Assembly: GCA_934675795.1 (NCBI GenBank)
Contig: CAKURW010000005.1
Coordinates: forward strand, 1 to 55,353
Source: an uncultured Collinsella sp.
GTDB taxonomy: Bacteria; Actinomycetota; Coriobacteriia; Coriobacteriales; Coriobacteriaceae
Direction of reading: 5' to 3'
Length of the DNA: 55,353 nt
The notes beneath the pieces are model-generated. The model searched no databases. It was not told where the DNA came from and worked only from the letters and a program-made list of their open reading frames with translations. Below, in pieces: positions 40,647 to 48,943 of this stretch; position 1 is the stretch's first letter; each line of letters begins with the position of its first letter. Both the position numbers and the translations under genes were made by a program.

Positions 40647-43145
40647 CTAAACCAGCGGAGACCGATTGAAGCCCCAAGATGTCTCAAACGAGTCGAAATC
40701 ACACCTGGACAGGCTGACGCATTCCTTACTAATGGAGGCAGCGCAAAGATCGTCAGAAGAAGCAACAGGCAGAGAATCAACCTCCCCAGCGTTAACGTTC
40801 AACGTTGGAGAAAGAATCGAGAGACACTCACATATGACTGATGAATTACAGAGAGCTAGAAGCACAAATGGATCAGCTTTCATTGGGAAATAGCTCATCC
40901 CAGCATGCTCAGAGAGACAGCCGGATACATATCGAAAAGAGGGTTCACCGCTCGTAACGCAAGTCCAAGAGACAGACGGTATAAATTTAAAATCATCGTT
41001 GTAATCTTGACAATGACAACCAGACTCTCTTGAATTTTGCTTAACAGCTTTCCCGTTATCGCCCCATCTAACGACACTCTCTTGATTTCCGGACCATTTT
41101 CGAAAGCCACCGCCTTTAGCACATGGGAACCATTCCTTTCCAGACGAAAAGGCTTCAAAACTATTTCTTGCATTCATGCAAATTGAAGACGCTTTGATCT
41201 CCCACCACAAGCGAATGAACTTATCGTTATCACCGGTGATAATGCCTTTGGATGTCTTTGCCACAGAGCATAACTTCCTCAAGGAACCAAAGGCACCGAG
41301 AAGGGCGTCGCTGGCCCAGTAGGCTATGGGGGTGCCGGGGATTTGTTTGAAGGTGTCGGCGTCGCGGCGGTAGAACCAGCCGCAGGCGGGGTTTTGGATG
41401 GCCTCGACCAGTTTGAGCCTCTTGGCCTCAGAGCCGTTGATATCAACAAGGCGCACGTAGGCGCCCTCGTATGCCGCGCGGCCGTTGTAGATGACGTCGG
41501 CGGTAACGTTGACGACCTCGCCGCCGATAGCATCAAACGCGCGAGGGCCCAGATGGGCCATGGAAACAATTGTCTTGTTGTCGATAACCTTGGCGCGTAT
41601 CTTCTCGAAGCTGCCCAGGAACATCCAGCTCTGCATGGTGACCATGGCCGCGTAGCCGCGGTCCTTGGCAAGGCTGAATCCGCGCTCGATAAAACACGTG
41701 CAAAGGTCGCTCTTCACGTCGGAGTAGTTCTTCTTGACCCATTTGCTCATGAAGGGGTTAAAGCTGCTGCTGCCCATATACGGAGGATTAGCCACGGTGC
41801 AGGTAAAACGACGGGACAGCTTCTCGCAGATGGCGGCAGCGTTTTCGAGCTTAGTTTTGGTCGCAGCGGCAAAAAGGTCGTCGGAACAGCTCGCGGCGGC
41901 AGCCTTGAGCTCGTCAATCTCGGCCTCTGAAGGATTGAGAAGCGAGCCGATCTCACCCAGATGGCTCAGCTCCTCGGCAAGCTTCTTGTTGCCCGGCAGG
42001 TCGTCCTCCTCCAGCGGGATGCCCGTGAGCACGGTAACGTCGGCGCAAACGCCACGCCTAAAGAAGCGACGGTCGTGCTCGCGGGCGCACATGGCAAGCG
42101 CCAGCTCGGCGATCTGCGCCGCGCGGGGATCGATCTCCATGCCGGCGAGATTTTTGGTCAGGATGAGCTCCGGGATATCGCGCTCGCGGTAGCCGCGCTC
42201 CTCGTACATGGCAAAAAGCAGCTCAAACGCATAGACCAAGATATGGCCCGAGCCGCACGCCGGGTCGCAGAGCGTGATCTCCTCGGGGCTCGAGATGTAG
42301 ATGACGTCCTCGTGCTCCTCGTCGGGCTCGATGTAGTACTCCATGCGCTCGCGCAGTGAGCTCCCGGGGTTGTTGAGCATCCACAGGCGGCCGAGCGAGT
42401 TCTCGACCATGTAGCGCACGATCCACTCGGGCGTGAAGAGCTGCGTGGCGGGCGCGATGTCCGCCGCCGCGGCCTTGCGCTTGGACTTGAAGAAGTCGTC
42501 TTTAACGTCAGCGTTGTAGTACTGATACATCCAGCCCAGAACGGTCACGCCCTCGCGCCAGTCCTCGTCAGTGAGGACTGCGTTGAGTTTGCCCACCACG
42601 CCGTCGGCCATCATGAGCCCCTGGGGCAACAGCAGCTCCATGGCTCCGCCCACGCGTTCAAAGACGCCTGACAGGCAATCGGCGAGTTCCTCGCACTGAG
42701 CCACAAACAGATAGCGCCACAGCGGTTCGTCGGAACCCGCCATCTTGAGCTCTGCCACGCGCTCGAGGTCGGCCGTGGAAATCTCCACGTCCAGGGCGTT
42801 CTCCACGGCCTCGCTGCCATGGCTGCCGTCCGCACGACTTAGCATGCGCATACGGCTAGGAAGCCATCCGCGTGCATCCATGAAGCGAATGGCCACGATG
42901 CGGTTGAACCAGGTGTAGGCCGCACGGTCGCACAGCGCCTCGTGACCCACCTCTGTCTGTATGCGCAGCAGCTCGTCACGCTGCTCAACCTCAGCAGGAC
43001 TTAGGGGCAGGCCGTTGACGGTCTCGGACCCAACGGGCGCGGGTGCAGGTTCGGTGATGCCGTAGCGCACCATCTGCGCCTCCACGCCTTTGATGAGCTC
43101 CGTACGGGCCCAGGTGCAGAAGCTCTTAAGAGCAGAATCGTTCAT
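40647..43145 (-). CDS. pglX: PglX N-terminal half: BREX adenine methyltransferase with recognition region
   Basis: PglX is the site-specific m6A methyltransferase that marks host DNA in BREX. This 832-residue product has the SAM-binding motif DPACGSGH (residues 294-301), the AGMEIDPRAAQIAEL segment and the catalytic NPPY at 453-456. The target recognition region spans roughly 600-820. It ends CDFDSFETSWGFNRSPLV, exactly where intact PglX proteins read on into the C-terminal domain. That domain is encoded 926 bases downstream as its own gene. From about 41300 to the stop the DNA is AT-rich, unlike the MTase part. ATG at 43145 has AAAGGCTCATCAACC upstream. Confidence 0.95.
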   Translation of the reverse strand: MNDSALKSFCTWARTELIKGVEAQMVRYGITEPAPAPVGSETVNGLPLSPAEVEQRDELLRIQTEVGHEALCDRAAYTWFNRIVAIRFMDARGWLPSRMRMLSRADGSHGSEAVENALDVEISTADLERVAELKMAGSDEPLWRYLFVAQCEELADCLSGVFERVGGAMELLLPQGLMMADGVVGKLNAVLTDEDWREGVTVLGWMYQYYNADVKDDFFKSKRKAAAADIAPATQLFTPEWIVRYMVENSLGRLWMLNNPGSSLRERMEYYIEPDEEHEDVIYISSPEEITLCDPACGSGHILVYAFELLFAMYEERGYRERDIPELILTKNLAGMEIDPRAAQIAELALAMCAREHDRRFFRRGVCADVTVLTGIPLEEDDLPGNKKLAEELSHLGEIGSLLNPSEAEIDELKAAAASCSDDLFAAATKTKLENAAAICEKLSRRFTCTVANPPYMGSSSFNPFMSKWVKKNYSDVKSDLCTCFIERGFSLAKDRGYAAMVTMQSWMFLGSFEKIRAKVIDNKTIVSMAHLGPRAFDAIGGEVVNVTADVIYNGRAAYEGAYVRLVDINGSEAKRLKLVEAIQNPACGWFYRRDADTFKQIPGTPIAYWASDALLGAFGSLRKLCSVAKTSKGIITGDNDKFIRLWWEIKASSICMNARNSFEAFSSGKEWFPCAKGGGFRKWSGNQESVVRWGDNGKAVKQNSRESGCHCQDYNDDFKFIPSVSWTCVTSGEPSFRYVSGCLSEHAGMSYFPMKADPFVLLALCNSSVICECLSILSPTLNVNAGEVDSLPVASSDDLCAASISKECVSLSRCDFDSFETSWGFNRSPLV

Positions 43146-43211
43146 GGTTGATGAGCCTTTCTAAACGCCATAAGCCACCGGTGCGCGCTTTGGCACCGGC
43201 GGCTCCGCGGG

Positions 43212-46200
43212 TTAGTTGATACGGATCTCGTCGCTTGCAGCGAGCGCCTGCATAAGACGGGAGCGCAGGTCGTCCACGTAGCGCTCCACGTCCTCTGCGG
43301 ACAAGAGACGACTCGGCTTGGCCAGATCGGCGCGGCGCACAGTCTTGATCTTGCGCTGGGGCTTGGGCGCGGGCGCGGGAGCAGACGATGCGGCGCCCTT
43401 GTTGGAGACCTTCTTGACCACCTCGCCCGTACTCATGACCTCGGTGGCGCGGCGCTCGTTGTCCATACGCACGCGGGCCTCATCCACAGCGTCGTACATC
43501 TCGTTGGCCGCCGCACTGAGCCAGTCGCCCCAGTTAGTTGCAACAACGCTCAGTTCGTTGAGACTTTGAGCGCTGTGGGCACGGTTTTTGAACGACTCGT
43601 ATTTGGTGCCGGCGTCTGCTATGGCATCCTTGGCCTGATTGACAAAGCCCTTTTGACTCTCGGCCTGCGCCCGCAGGTCTTGCAGATCGCTCTCGATGCG
43701 ACACAAAAACTCATTGCGGCGGATGCCCAACAGCTTTTTCATGTCATCCTCGACGGGATCCATAAGCGGCTGCAGGTCTTTAATACGGCCGTAGGGCTTG
43801 GGATCTTTGAGGATCTCACGAACCTTTGCCACGTTCTCCACCGCACCGGGAATGTCATCGGAGGCATACTCGATACCCTCGGTGCGGTTCAAGAAATCCC
43901 TGGCGTGGTCAAACGCTGTTCGTTGATTGGACTCGAAGAACTCAACCACCTTGTCAAAGTCTTCCTTGGCATCGAGCAAACGCTCCTCGTGCTTGGTGTA
44001 CGTGGTCAAGAACGCCTCGGCCTCGTTCTGGTCCTTAAGGACGTCGGCCACCTCCGAGCGCATCTTCTCGCACTCGTCCTCACCGGGATACGGGTAGGCC
44101 GGCTTGATGCCCGTGTAGTAGTCGCGTGCCATGGCGAGGCACGCCTCGCGCAAGCCCTCAAGGCGCTCTTTGAGCTCGGCCACGAGCTTATCCTCGTTGG
44201 AGGGCACGGTCTTGAGATCAAACAGGTCACACATAAGTTCGCCCGCGGCGCGTAGCAACCGGTCGCTCATGCGCATGCGCAAGCGCACCTGGGCCTTATC
44301 GGCATCCTTGCGCAGGAGCGCCACCATGCGGCTGTCGCCGGCTTGAACCGTCTGGCCGCCAAACAGCACCTGCGCGCGCTGCTCCACCACAAGCTGCGCC
44401 ACCACATTTGCGATGTCGACCTCGCGCCAGCCAAAGGGCCTTTTCTGGTACTGGCGCTGGATATCGCCCATAGCGGTATCCAGGTGGCGCTGGTGCTGCA
44501 CTTTGAGGTAGTCCTCGACCTCCTTGAGCGCACGCGTGTTACCCGCGTCCATGCCAGCGAGCCCCACTTGAACGTTGCCAGCCAGAGTGGAGCGAATATC
44601 AGAATCGCTCGTGACCGGCACGCCGATATAGTCGGCCTTTTCAAAGACCACATCGCACAGCTGCGCCAGCACTTGCTCAAAGACCTGAGCGGGTTTGGCC
44701 GCGCGGACCTCAACAATGCGGCCGTCGACCGCGCAACGTGCATGGAGCACGGCCTCGCTCAAAAGGGTATCGGCCTCTTTCTCGTTATAGGCCGCCTCGC
44801 GCATCTTGGACTCGACGATCTGGCGCGTACTCGGCTGAAGCTCCTGGAGATTTCGCGTCTTGGCGTACTTGCGAATCTTGGCGGCGTTGACGAGTGGGGC
44901 CCAATAATCCACCTCGTCGCTCAAGGCCACGATGGCCTTATCCACGGATTTCAATGCCAGCTCGGCATCGTCCGAACGGCCCAGATCGCTGGCCATGGTC
45001 ACCACGGAAAGTTCCATGCCGCCCATGTTGGATCCATGAATCGAGCCATCCACGTAGCGGTCAAAGGGGAAGTCGTTGGTCCCGCGATTGAGCTTGCGCG
45101 TAGTGTAAATGCTTTCGAACAGGCGCTTCTTGATGTACTCAATCACCTTCGCGTTGTCGATCGGGGTCCGTGCAATCTCCTGTGCGATTTCTTGTTCCTC
45201 GTCGGTAAGGAAGCTGTAGATATCGCCCTGGCGCGCCACGTAGTTCTCGTGTTCCAGGCGGGAGAGGGATTCCTTGACGCGGTCCTTAAGGGCGCGCTTG
45301 TCCACGTCGAGGCCGTCTATCATGAAGATGGAGATGTTCTCGACCGTGGCCTTAACGTAGCCGATGTAACGAATCAGGTACAGGAGCTTGAGCACCTGAA
45401 CGTCGTAGGGTTCAAGGCCCTTTGCGTCCTCGGCCGCACGGACCGCGCGGTCGACCACCTGGTTGATGCCGTGCTCAAGGTCTTTGGAGATAGTGTCGAA
45501 GAAGCACCAGAACGGCACGAGTGCACCGGTCTGGTCATACTGGATGGCCTGAGCGCTCTCCTGGAACGCGCTCAGCATGGAGCGCTCGCCCGTTGACATA
45601 TGCTTGGCCTTGACACCATGCTTGCGCACCTCGGTCATCACGTCGGGCAGGAGCTTAAACTGGTAGCCCACAAACGGGTAGCTGGCCACAAAATCCTTGG
45701 AGTTGGCGTAGCCGGCAAGGTCGGAACGCGAGCCGCCCTCAAAGGTAAAGTTGTTTTTAAGCACGGCGGCGTCTTGCTCGTAGACCTGTGCAAGCATATC
45801 GGCCGCCGGCGCGGTCTTCTCGAGCACACGGCGCTGGATGACCTCGTCCACGCTGGAGCTGGAGAGCGAAAGGCGGGTATTGAAGCGGCCCTGGATCTTT
45901 GAAAAGTCGTTGCCCACGGGCAGGCTCAGGTTGTCGATGGCCTCCTGGCTCGTAACCATCACCCACACGCGGCCACCGCAGGCGGCACCCAGCTCCTCGA
46001 CGATGGTCTGAAGGCTCAGCATAAGGCTTGGGTCCTTGTCGTTTGTAATAAACTGACCCACCTCGTCGACCATAAAGAGCAAACGGAAGTTGCCGCCGTG
46101 GGCCGCTGCCTGAGCGTCTACGTAGTCCTTGACCTTTTTGGCAAAGACATCGGGGGCCAAAACCTCGTCCTCAGAACCCTCGAGCCAGTTCCATGCGGCC

Positions 46201-46874
46201 TTTTCGCTCATGCCGAGCACGCTCTGCAGCACCTCGACCACGTCGTCCTCAAAGTAGCTGTAGGTGTCGCGGGTCTGGAGCCAGGACTCGCCGTTCACGC
46301 GCTCAAAGGCCTCGCGGAACTCCTGGGTCTTGCCCAGGGAATCGATGTAGTCCTCGAGCTTTGCAAGCTTGAGGTCCTCGCCGTAGAAGCCGCGCGCCTC
46401 GTAGAACATGCGCTCAAAGCCGCGAAGCAGCGCCGTGGGAGCCGTATCGCCCTGCTTCCACTGGCCCGCCTTGCTATCGATGTTAAAGAGGATGGCCTGC
46501 GTGGGCACCGAGCAGGCGCGCTCCATGGCAGCCGCGACCATGGGGTCGACGATCTTGCCGTCAAAGTAGCGGATGGCGCTCTTACCGCCGATCTGGCGAT
46601 TCTCGAGCAGGTAGCTCAGCATCTTGAGGAAGTGCGATTTACCGGAACCGAAGAAACCACTGATCCACACGCCGATCTTGTCGGTGCGCGCATCGATGGC
46701 ATCGCCGTAGGCCTTGAAGAACGTGGCAAAGTGCCTCTGCAACTCGCGCGTCACCACGTACTCGGCAAGCTCTTGGCGGATGGACCCATCTTTTGAATCC
46801 TGGACCTTGACCACGCCGTTGATGGAGCGGTTAAGGTCTTTTGCAAAGAGGTCGCGAATGATTGTGTTGTCCAT
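43212..46874 (-). CDS. brxC: BREX type 1 P-loop protein BrxC
   Basis: BrxC is the large ATPase of BREX-1 and is needed for methylation and phage exclusion. The 1220-residue protein has a Walker A GFFGSGKSHFLKML near residue 75, a Walker B-like LLFMVDEVGQFI, and an RVWVMVTSQEAI sensor-like segment. A long helical C-terminus with charged coiled coils follows. The tail is a Pro/Ala linker and short basic domain (ASSAPAPAPKPQRKIKTVRR). ATG at 46874 has AAAGGAGCACCC upstream; a longer frame to 46934 lacks such a site. It lies 78 bases after brxB and 66 bases before pglX. Confidence 0.95.
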   Translation of the reverse strand: MDNTIIRDLFAKDLNRSINGVVKVQDSKDGSIRQELAEYVVTRELQRHFATFFKAYGDAIDARTDKIGVWISGFFGSGKSHFLKMLSYLLENRQIGGKSAIRYFDGKIVDPMVAAAMERACSVPTQAILFNIDSKAGQWKQGDTAPTALLRGFERMFYEARGFYGEDLKLAKLEDYIDSLGKTQEFREAFERVNGESWLQTRDTYSYFEDDVVEVLQSVLGMSEKAAWNWLEGSEDEVLAPDVFAKKVKDYVDAQAAAHGGNFRLLFMVDEVGQFITNDKDPSLMLSLQTIVEELGAACGGRVWVMVTSQEAIDNLSLPVGNDFSKIQGRFNTRLSLSSSSVDEVIQRRVLEKTAPAADMLAQVYEQDAAVLKNNFTFEGGSRSDLAGYANSKDFVASYPFVGYQFKLLPDVMTEVRKHGVKAKHMSTGERSMLSAFQESAQAIQYDQTGALVPFWCFFDTISKDLEHGINQVVDRAVRAAEDAKGLEPYDVQVLKLLYLIRYIGYVKATVENISIFMIDGLDVDKRALKDRVKESLSRLEHENYVARQGDIYSFLTDEEQEIAQEIARTPIDNAKVIEYIKKRLFESIYTTRKLNRGTNDFPFDRYVDGSIHGSNMGGMELSVVTMASDLGRSDDAELALKSVDKAIVALSDEVDYWAPLVNAAKIRKYAKTRNLQELQPSTRQIVESKMREAAYNEKEADTLLSEAVLHARCAVDGRIVEVRAAKPAQVFEQVLAQLCDVVFEKADYIGVPVTSDSDIRSTLAGNVQVGLAGMDAGNTRALKEVEDYLKVQHQRHLDTAMGDIQRQYQKRPFGWREVDIANVVAQLVVEQRAQVLFGGQTVQAGDSRMVALLRKDADKAQVRLRMRMSDRLLRAAGELMCDLFDLKTVPSNEDKLVAELKERLEGLREACLAMARDYYTGIKPAYPYPGEDECEKMRSEVADVLKDQNEAEAFLTTYTKHEERLLDAKEDFDKVVEFFESNQRTAFDHARDFLNRTEGIEYASDDIPGAVENVAKVREILKDPKPYGRIKDLQPLMDPVEDDMKKLLGIRRNEFLCRIESDLQDLRAQAESQKGFVNQAKDAIADAGTKYESFKNRAHSAQSLNELSVVATNWGDWLSAAANEMYDAVDEARVRMDNERRATEVMSTGEVVKKVSNKGAASSAPAPAPKPQRKIKTVRRADLAKPSRLLSAEDVERYVDDLRSRLMQALAASDEIRIN

Positions 46875-46952
46875 GGGTGCTCCTTTGGGTTTGGGAACGT
46901 TATGGCATAGGGTTGTTACCGGCGGCAGGGACATGCCTGCGGGGAGCCGTGC

Positions 46953-47645
46953 TTACGAGATATCGATGGCGCGGTAGTAGTTGTCGGCCGGCAGACGGTT
47001 AAAGAGCTGGAAAGAAGAGCCGTTGAAACTGCCCGGATAGGCGGCGACCACAGGCACCTCATCAAAATCCGCAAGCATGCAGTGGAGAAGCGTGTGCATG
47101 CGAAAGAACGGGAAGACCTCACCTGCACCGGTGAGGAGAATGACGTCTCCGGGCGCGAACGGCTCGGTCTGCTCAAGGATGTACGCGGCAACTTTCTCGG
47201 GCGAGGCGAACTTGGCCACGTCCTCGAGCACGCGCTGGGTACCGCGGCGCTCCTCTTGGCGCGGGATAGCCTTGAGGACACGGCGCTTTTCGAGAATTGC
47301 CAGCACGGCGTCGTAAAGGTTCACGACCTTGAGCGTGCACGGAAGCTTGTCGGCCTCGGCATCGCATGAAAGGGTGTCAAATAATGCACGCGCCTCAAAC
47401 TCCAGCGCGGGGTCATAGCAAAAAGTGTGGAAGCCGATCTCATTGCCTATGCCCTTGTTGGCCAAAAAGTCCTCGCTGCACAGGCACTCGCGCAGAAGCT
47501 GCGCACGGCGCTCAAATTCCTGACAGGCGCGCTCGGAGCGGGCATGCGCCGCCACGACGCTCTTGCGGGAATGGATGCCGATATTGGTGGTGAGATCGGT
47601 CGCCGGGGTGATAACAGGGTCGACGGCGCTTTTGGCGGGAGCCAC
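46953..47645 (-). CDS. brxB: BREX type 1 protein BrxB (DUF1788)
   Basis: BrxB is a small core BREX protein of unknown biochemistry. The 230-residue product carries the DUF1788 landmarks: GNEIGFHTFCYDPALE, the strand VILLTGAGEVFPFFRMHTLL and the C-terminal VVAAYPGSF ... FNRLPADNYYRAIDIS. Start is GTG at 47645, one base after the brxA stop, so translation is probably coupled. An internal start would be possible because the first 30 residues look less conserved. Length is close to the family norm. Confidence 0.92.
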   Translation of the reverse strand: MAPAKSAVDPVITPATDLTTNIGIHSRKSVVAAHARSERACQEFERRAQLLRECLCSEDFLANKGIGNEIGFHTFCYDPALEFEARALFDTLSCDAEADKLPCTLKVVNLYDAVLAILEKRRVLKAIPRQEERRGTQRVLEDVAKFASPEKVAAYILEQTEPFAPGDVILLTGAGEVFPFFRMHTLLHCMLADFDEVPVVAAYPGSFNGSSFQLFNRLPADNYYRAIDIS

Positions 47646-47646
47646 G

Positions 47647-48297
47647 CTACATCACCGCCCTGCCGGTAAGGGCCGCGATAAGCGGCTGCTCGCCCAGCTG
47701 AACCAAGGCTCGCTCGACATCGGAATCGAGGAAGAGTGGTGACAGGCGCTCGGACTCCGGGCCCAGGCCCTCGCCGATAAGGCCAGCATGGCGGAGCGTC
47801 TGGCGGAGCGAGCCCTTAATGCGCTTGACCGTGGCCTCAGTCCAGCGGGCCGCGTCCGGATACTCCGTGGTAAAGCGTGTCATAAAGGCGTTGAGGTCAA
47901 CCGCCGTAAAGGCATAATCGAAGTTTTGTAGGCGCTCCCCTACCTCGACGAGCACGAGCTCGCGCACGATATCGTAGCGGCAGATCATGCTGTAGAAGAT
48001 GGCCTGGTCCGCCTGCGTGGGAGTGCCGGATGCCATAAGCCTGGTTAGGGATGACGCAGCCTCGACGGCGGTTTTGGGGTCGATGCCGCGCGCGGCGCAT
48101 ACGGCGTCCGTGGGCACCGTGGCGTCAAGGCGGCGAAGGCACACGGTTGCGCGATTGGCGACCATGCGCTCCGTGGGATATTGAAAGAGGTTCTCGCTCT
48201 TTACGCGTACAATGACCTGCTCGTCGCTTGCGCCCTGCATACGAAGGGCAGCGACGATGCGCATCTCATGCGGGAGGAATTGCTCGCGGGTGAGCAC
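47647..48297 (-). CDS. brxA: BREX type 1 protein BrxA (DUF1819), start governed by a G tract
   Basis: BrxA is a small DNA-binding protein found first in BREX operons. The 216-residue product has the family pattern LTREQFLPHEMRIVAALRMQG, then ENLFQYPTERMVANR and RRLDA. In the sequence as given the first available start is the GTG at 48297, made by the last G of a ten-G run, with no spaced ribosome site. A better start lies at 48331-48329: GTG with GGAG eight bases upstream. Its frame runs through the G tract and enters brxA only if the tract has 9 or 12 G; with 10 it meets TGA after 21 codons. The protein would then begin M-D-I-T-T-K-S-V-R-G-G-V-L-T-R-E. So brxA may be phase variable. Confidence 0.9.
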   Translation of the reverse strand: MLTREQFLPHEMRIVAALRMQGASDEQVIVRVKSENLFQYPTERMVANRATVCLRRLDATVPTDAVCAARGIDPKTAVEAASSLTRLMASGTPTQADQAIFYSMICRYDIVRELVLVEVGERLQNFDYAFTAVDLNAFMTRFTTEYPDAARWTEATVKRIKGSLRQTLRHAGLIGEGLGPESERLSPLFLDSDVERALVQLGEQPLIAALTGRAVM

Positions 48298-48306
48298 CCC
48301 CCCCCC
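48297..48306 (-). repeat. Ten-G homopolymer tract at the brxA start
   Basis: The plus strand shows ten consecutive C (48297-48306), read as ten G in the brxA direction. It overlaps the present GTG start of brxA and lies 22 bases into the reading frame from the better GTG at 48331. Loss of one G or gain of two joins the two frames. Confidence 0.9.
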
Positions 48307-48638
48307 GAACGCTTTTTGTGGTTATATCCACAGTACACGCTCCAAGGGTGTCAAAGGCTGTCACAAGTGCGCCGCAACCCGGCAGGCAGGCGCGGCGCAC
48401 ATGACAATAATCATACCTGTTGGTAAAAAAGTTACCACGCCCAGAGTGTCAAATGTTGAGCAACAAAATTTAATCCGGTTAACGGTCATTTTCGCAGCTT
48501 AGAAACTTTAACGAGGTCGCCCCAAATCACACTTGCCAGACAACCGCGCTTACGAATGCAGGCACGCACACGCCCAACGCCACCCTCCGCTACACTCAAC
48601 ATAGAGTTATACATATGATTCTATGTAAGGAGTTTCAT
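48307..48638. promoter_or_regulatory. BREX leader and divergent regulatory region
   Basis: This gap separates the BREX operon from the antitoxin-like gene. On the minus strand it holds GGAG (48343-48340) with GTG 48331, two direct repeats of the pattern TTTGACAC-CT-GG (near 48341-48354 and 48440-48454), and a palindrome TGGTAA-AAAAG-TTACCA (48421-48437). A TATGAT near 48412 is a possible -10. None has a convincing -35 at the right distance, so the BREX promoter is uncertain; the repeats may be regulator sites. Confidence 0.45.
48599..48626. promoter_or_regulatory. Inverted repeat before the antitoxin-like gene
   Basis: ACATAG (48599) and CTATGT (48621) are inverted copies, with ACATA (48611) and TATGT (48622) forming another overlapping pair. 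They end 13 bases before the ATG at 48639. Such a site fits autoregulation by a small antitoxin. Confidence 0.45.
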
Positions 48639-48812
48639 ATGCCTGTCGTAAAGCCTATTTCTGATCAGACGCGCGCGCTAACTACCATTCAGGAACGCGA
48701 AGATCACATTCAACGTACCATCGCTCATGGTTACGATGACCTCACCAACGGCCGCGTGCGCCCTTGGAAACAGGCAAAGGCAGAGGCAGATCGGATGCGA
48801 GCCTCCAGATAA
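48639..48812 (+). CDS. Small antitoxin-like protein (Phd/YefM-like ends), apparently orphan
   Basis: This 57-residue protein begins MPVVKPISDQTRAL, like the DNA-binding start of Phd/YefM antitoxins. It ends in NGRVRPWKQAKAEADRMRASR, like the toxin-binding tail of many antitoxins. The middle is shorter than in a full Phd protein, so it may be an internally deleted relative. AAGGAGTTTCAT before ATG 48639 is an excellent ribosome site. No toxin gene follows before serC. It may be a remnant, an orphan, or a small DNA-binding regulator of the neighbouring BREX operon; the last is speculation. Confidence 0.65.
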   Translation: MPVVKPISDQTRALTTIQEREDHIQRTIAHGYDDLTNGRVRPWKQAKAEADRMRASR

Positions 48813-48943
48813 ACCCTCCCCCCATGTAACAACCCTGTAAATCATAGCGGCACACTCGGGTTTTACCGTGATGCGGTCGCGCCTGGCGCTCCACTGTGCT
48901 AAAGTATCCCGAACGTTCAAACGACTACGAGGGAGACTAGAAG

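Noticed and set aside
38752..43145. An invertible pglX cassette with a recombinase, as in some other BREX loci
   Set aside because: No second recognition domain copy, flanking inverted repeat or tyrosine recombinase gene is visible.
40647..43145. PglX as a degraded pseudogene
   Set aside because: Both halves keep all expected blocks, have clean starts and ribosome sites, and their sum equals the normal length; a split gene explains the data better.
31981..48297. Streptomyces-type Pgl system or a Type I restriction system
   Set aside because: brxA, brxB, brxC and brxL are all present and no pglW, pglY or hsdR gene is seen, so BREX type 1 fits.
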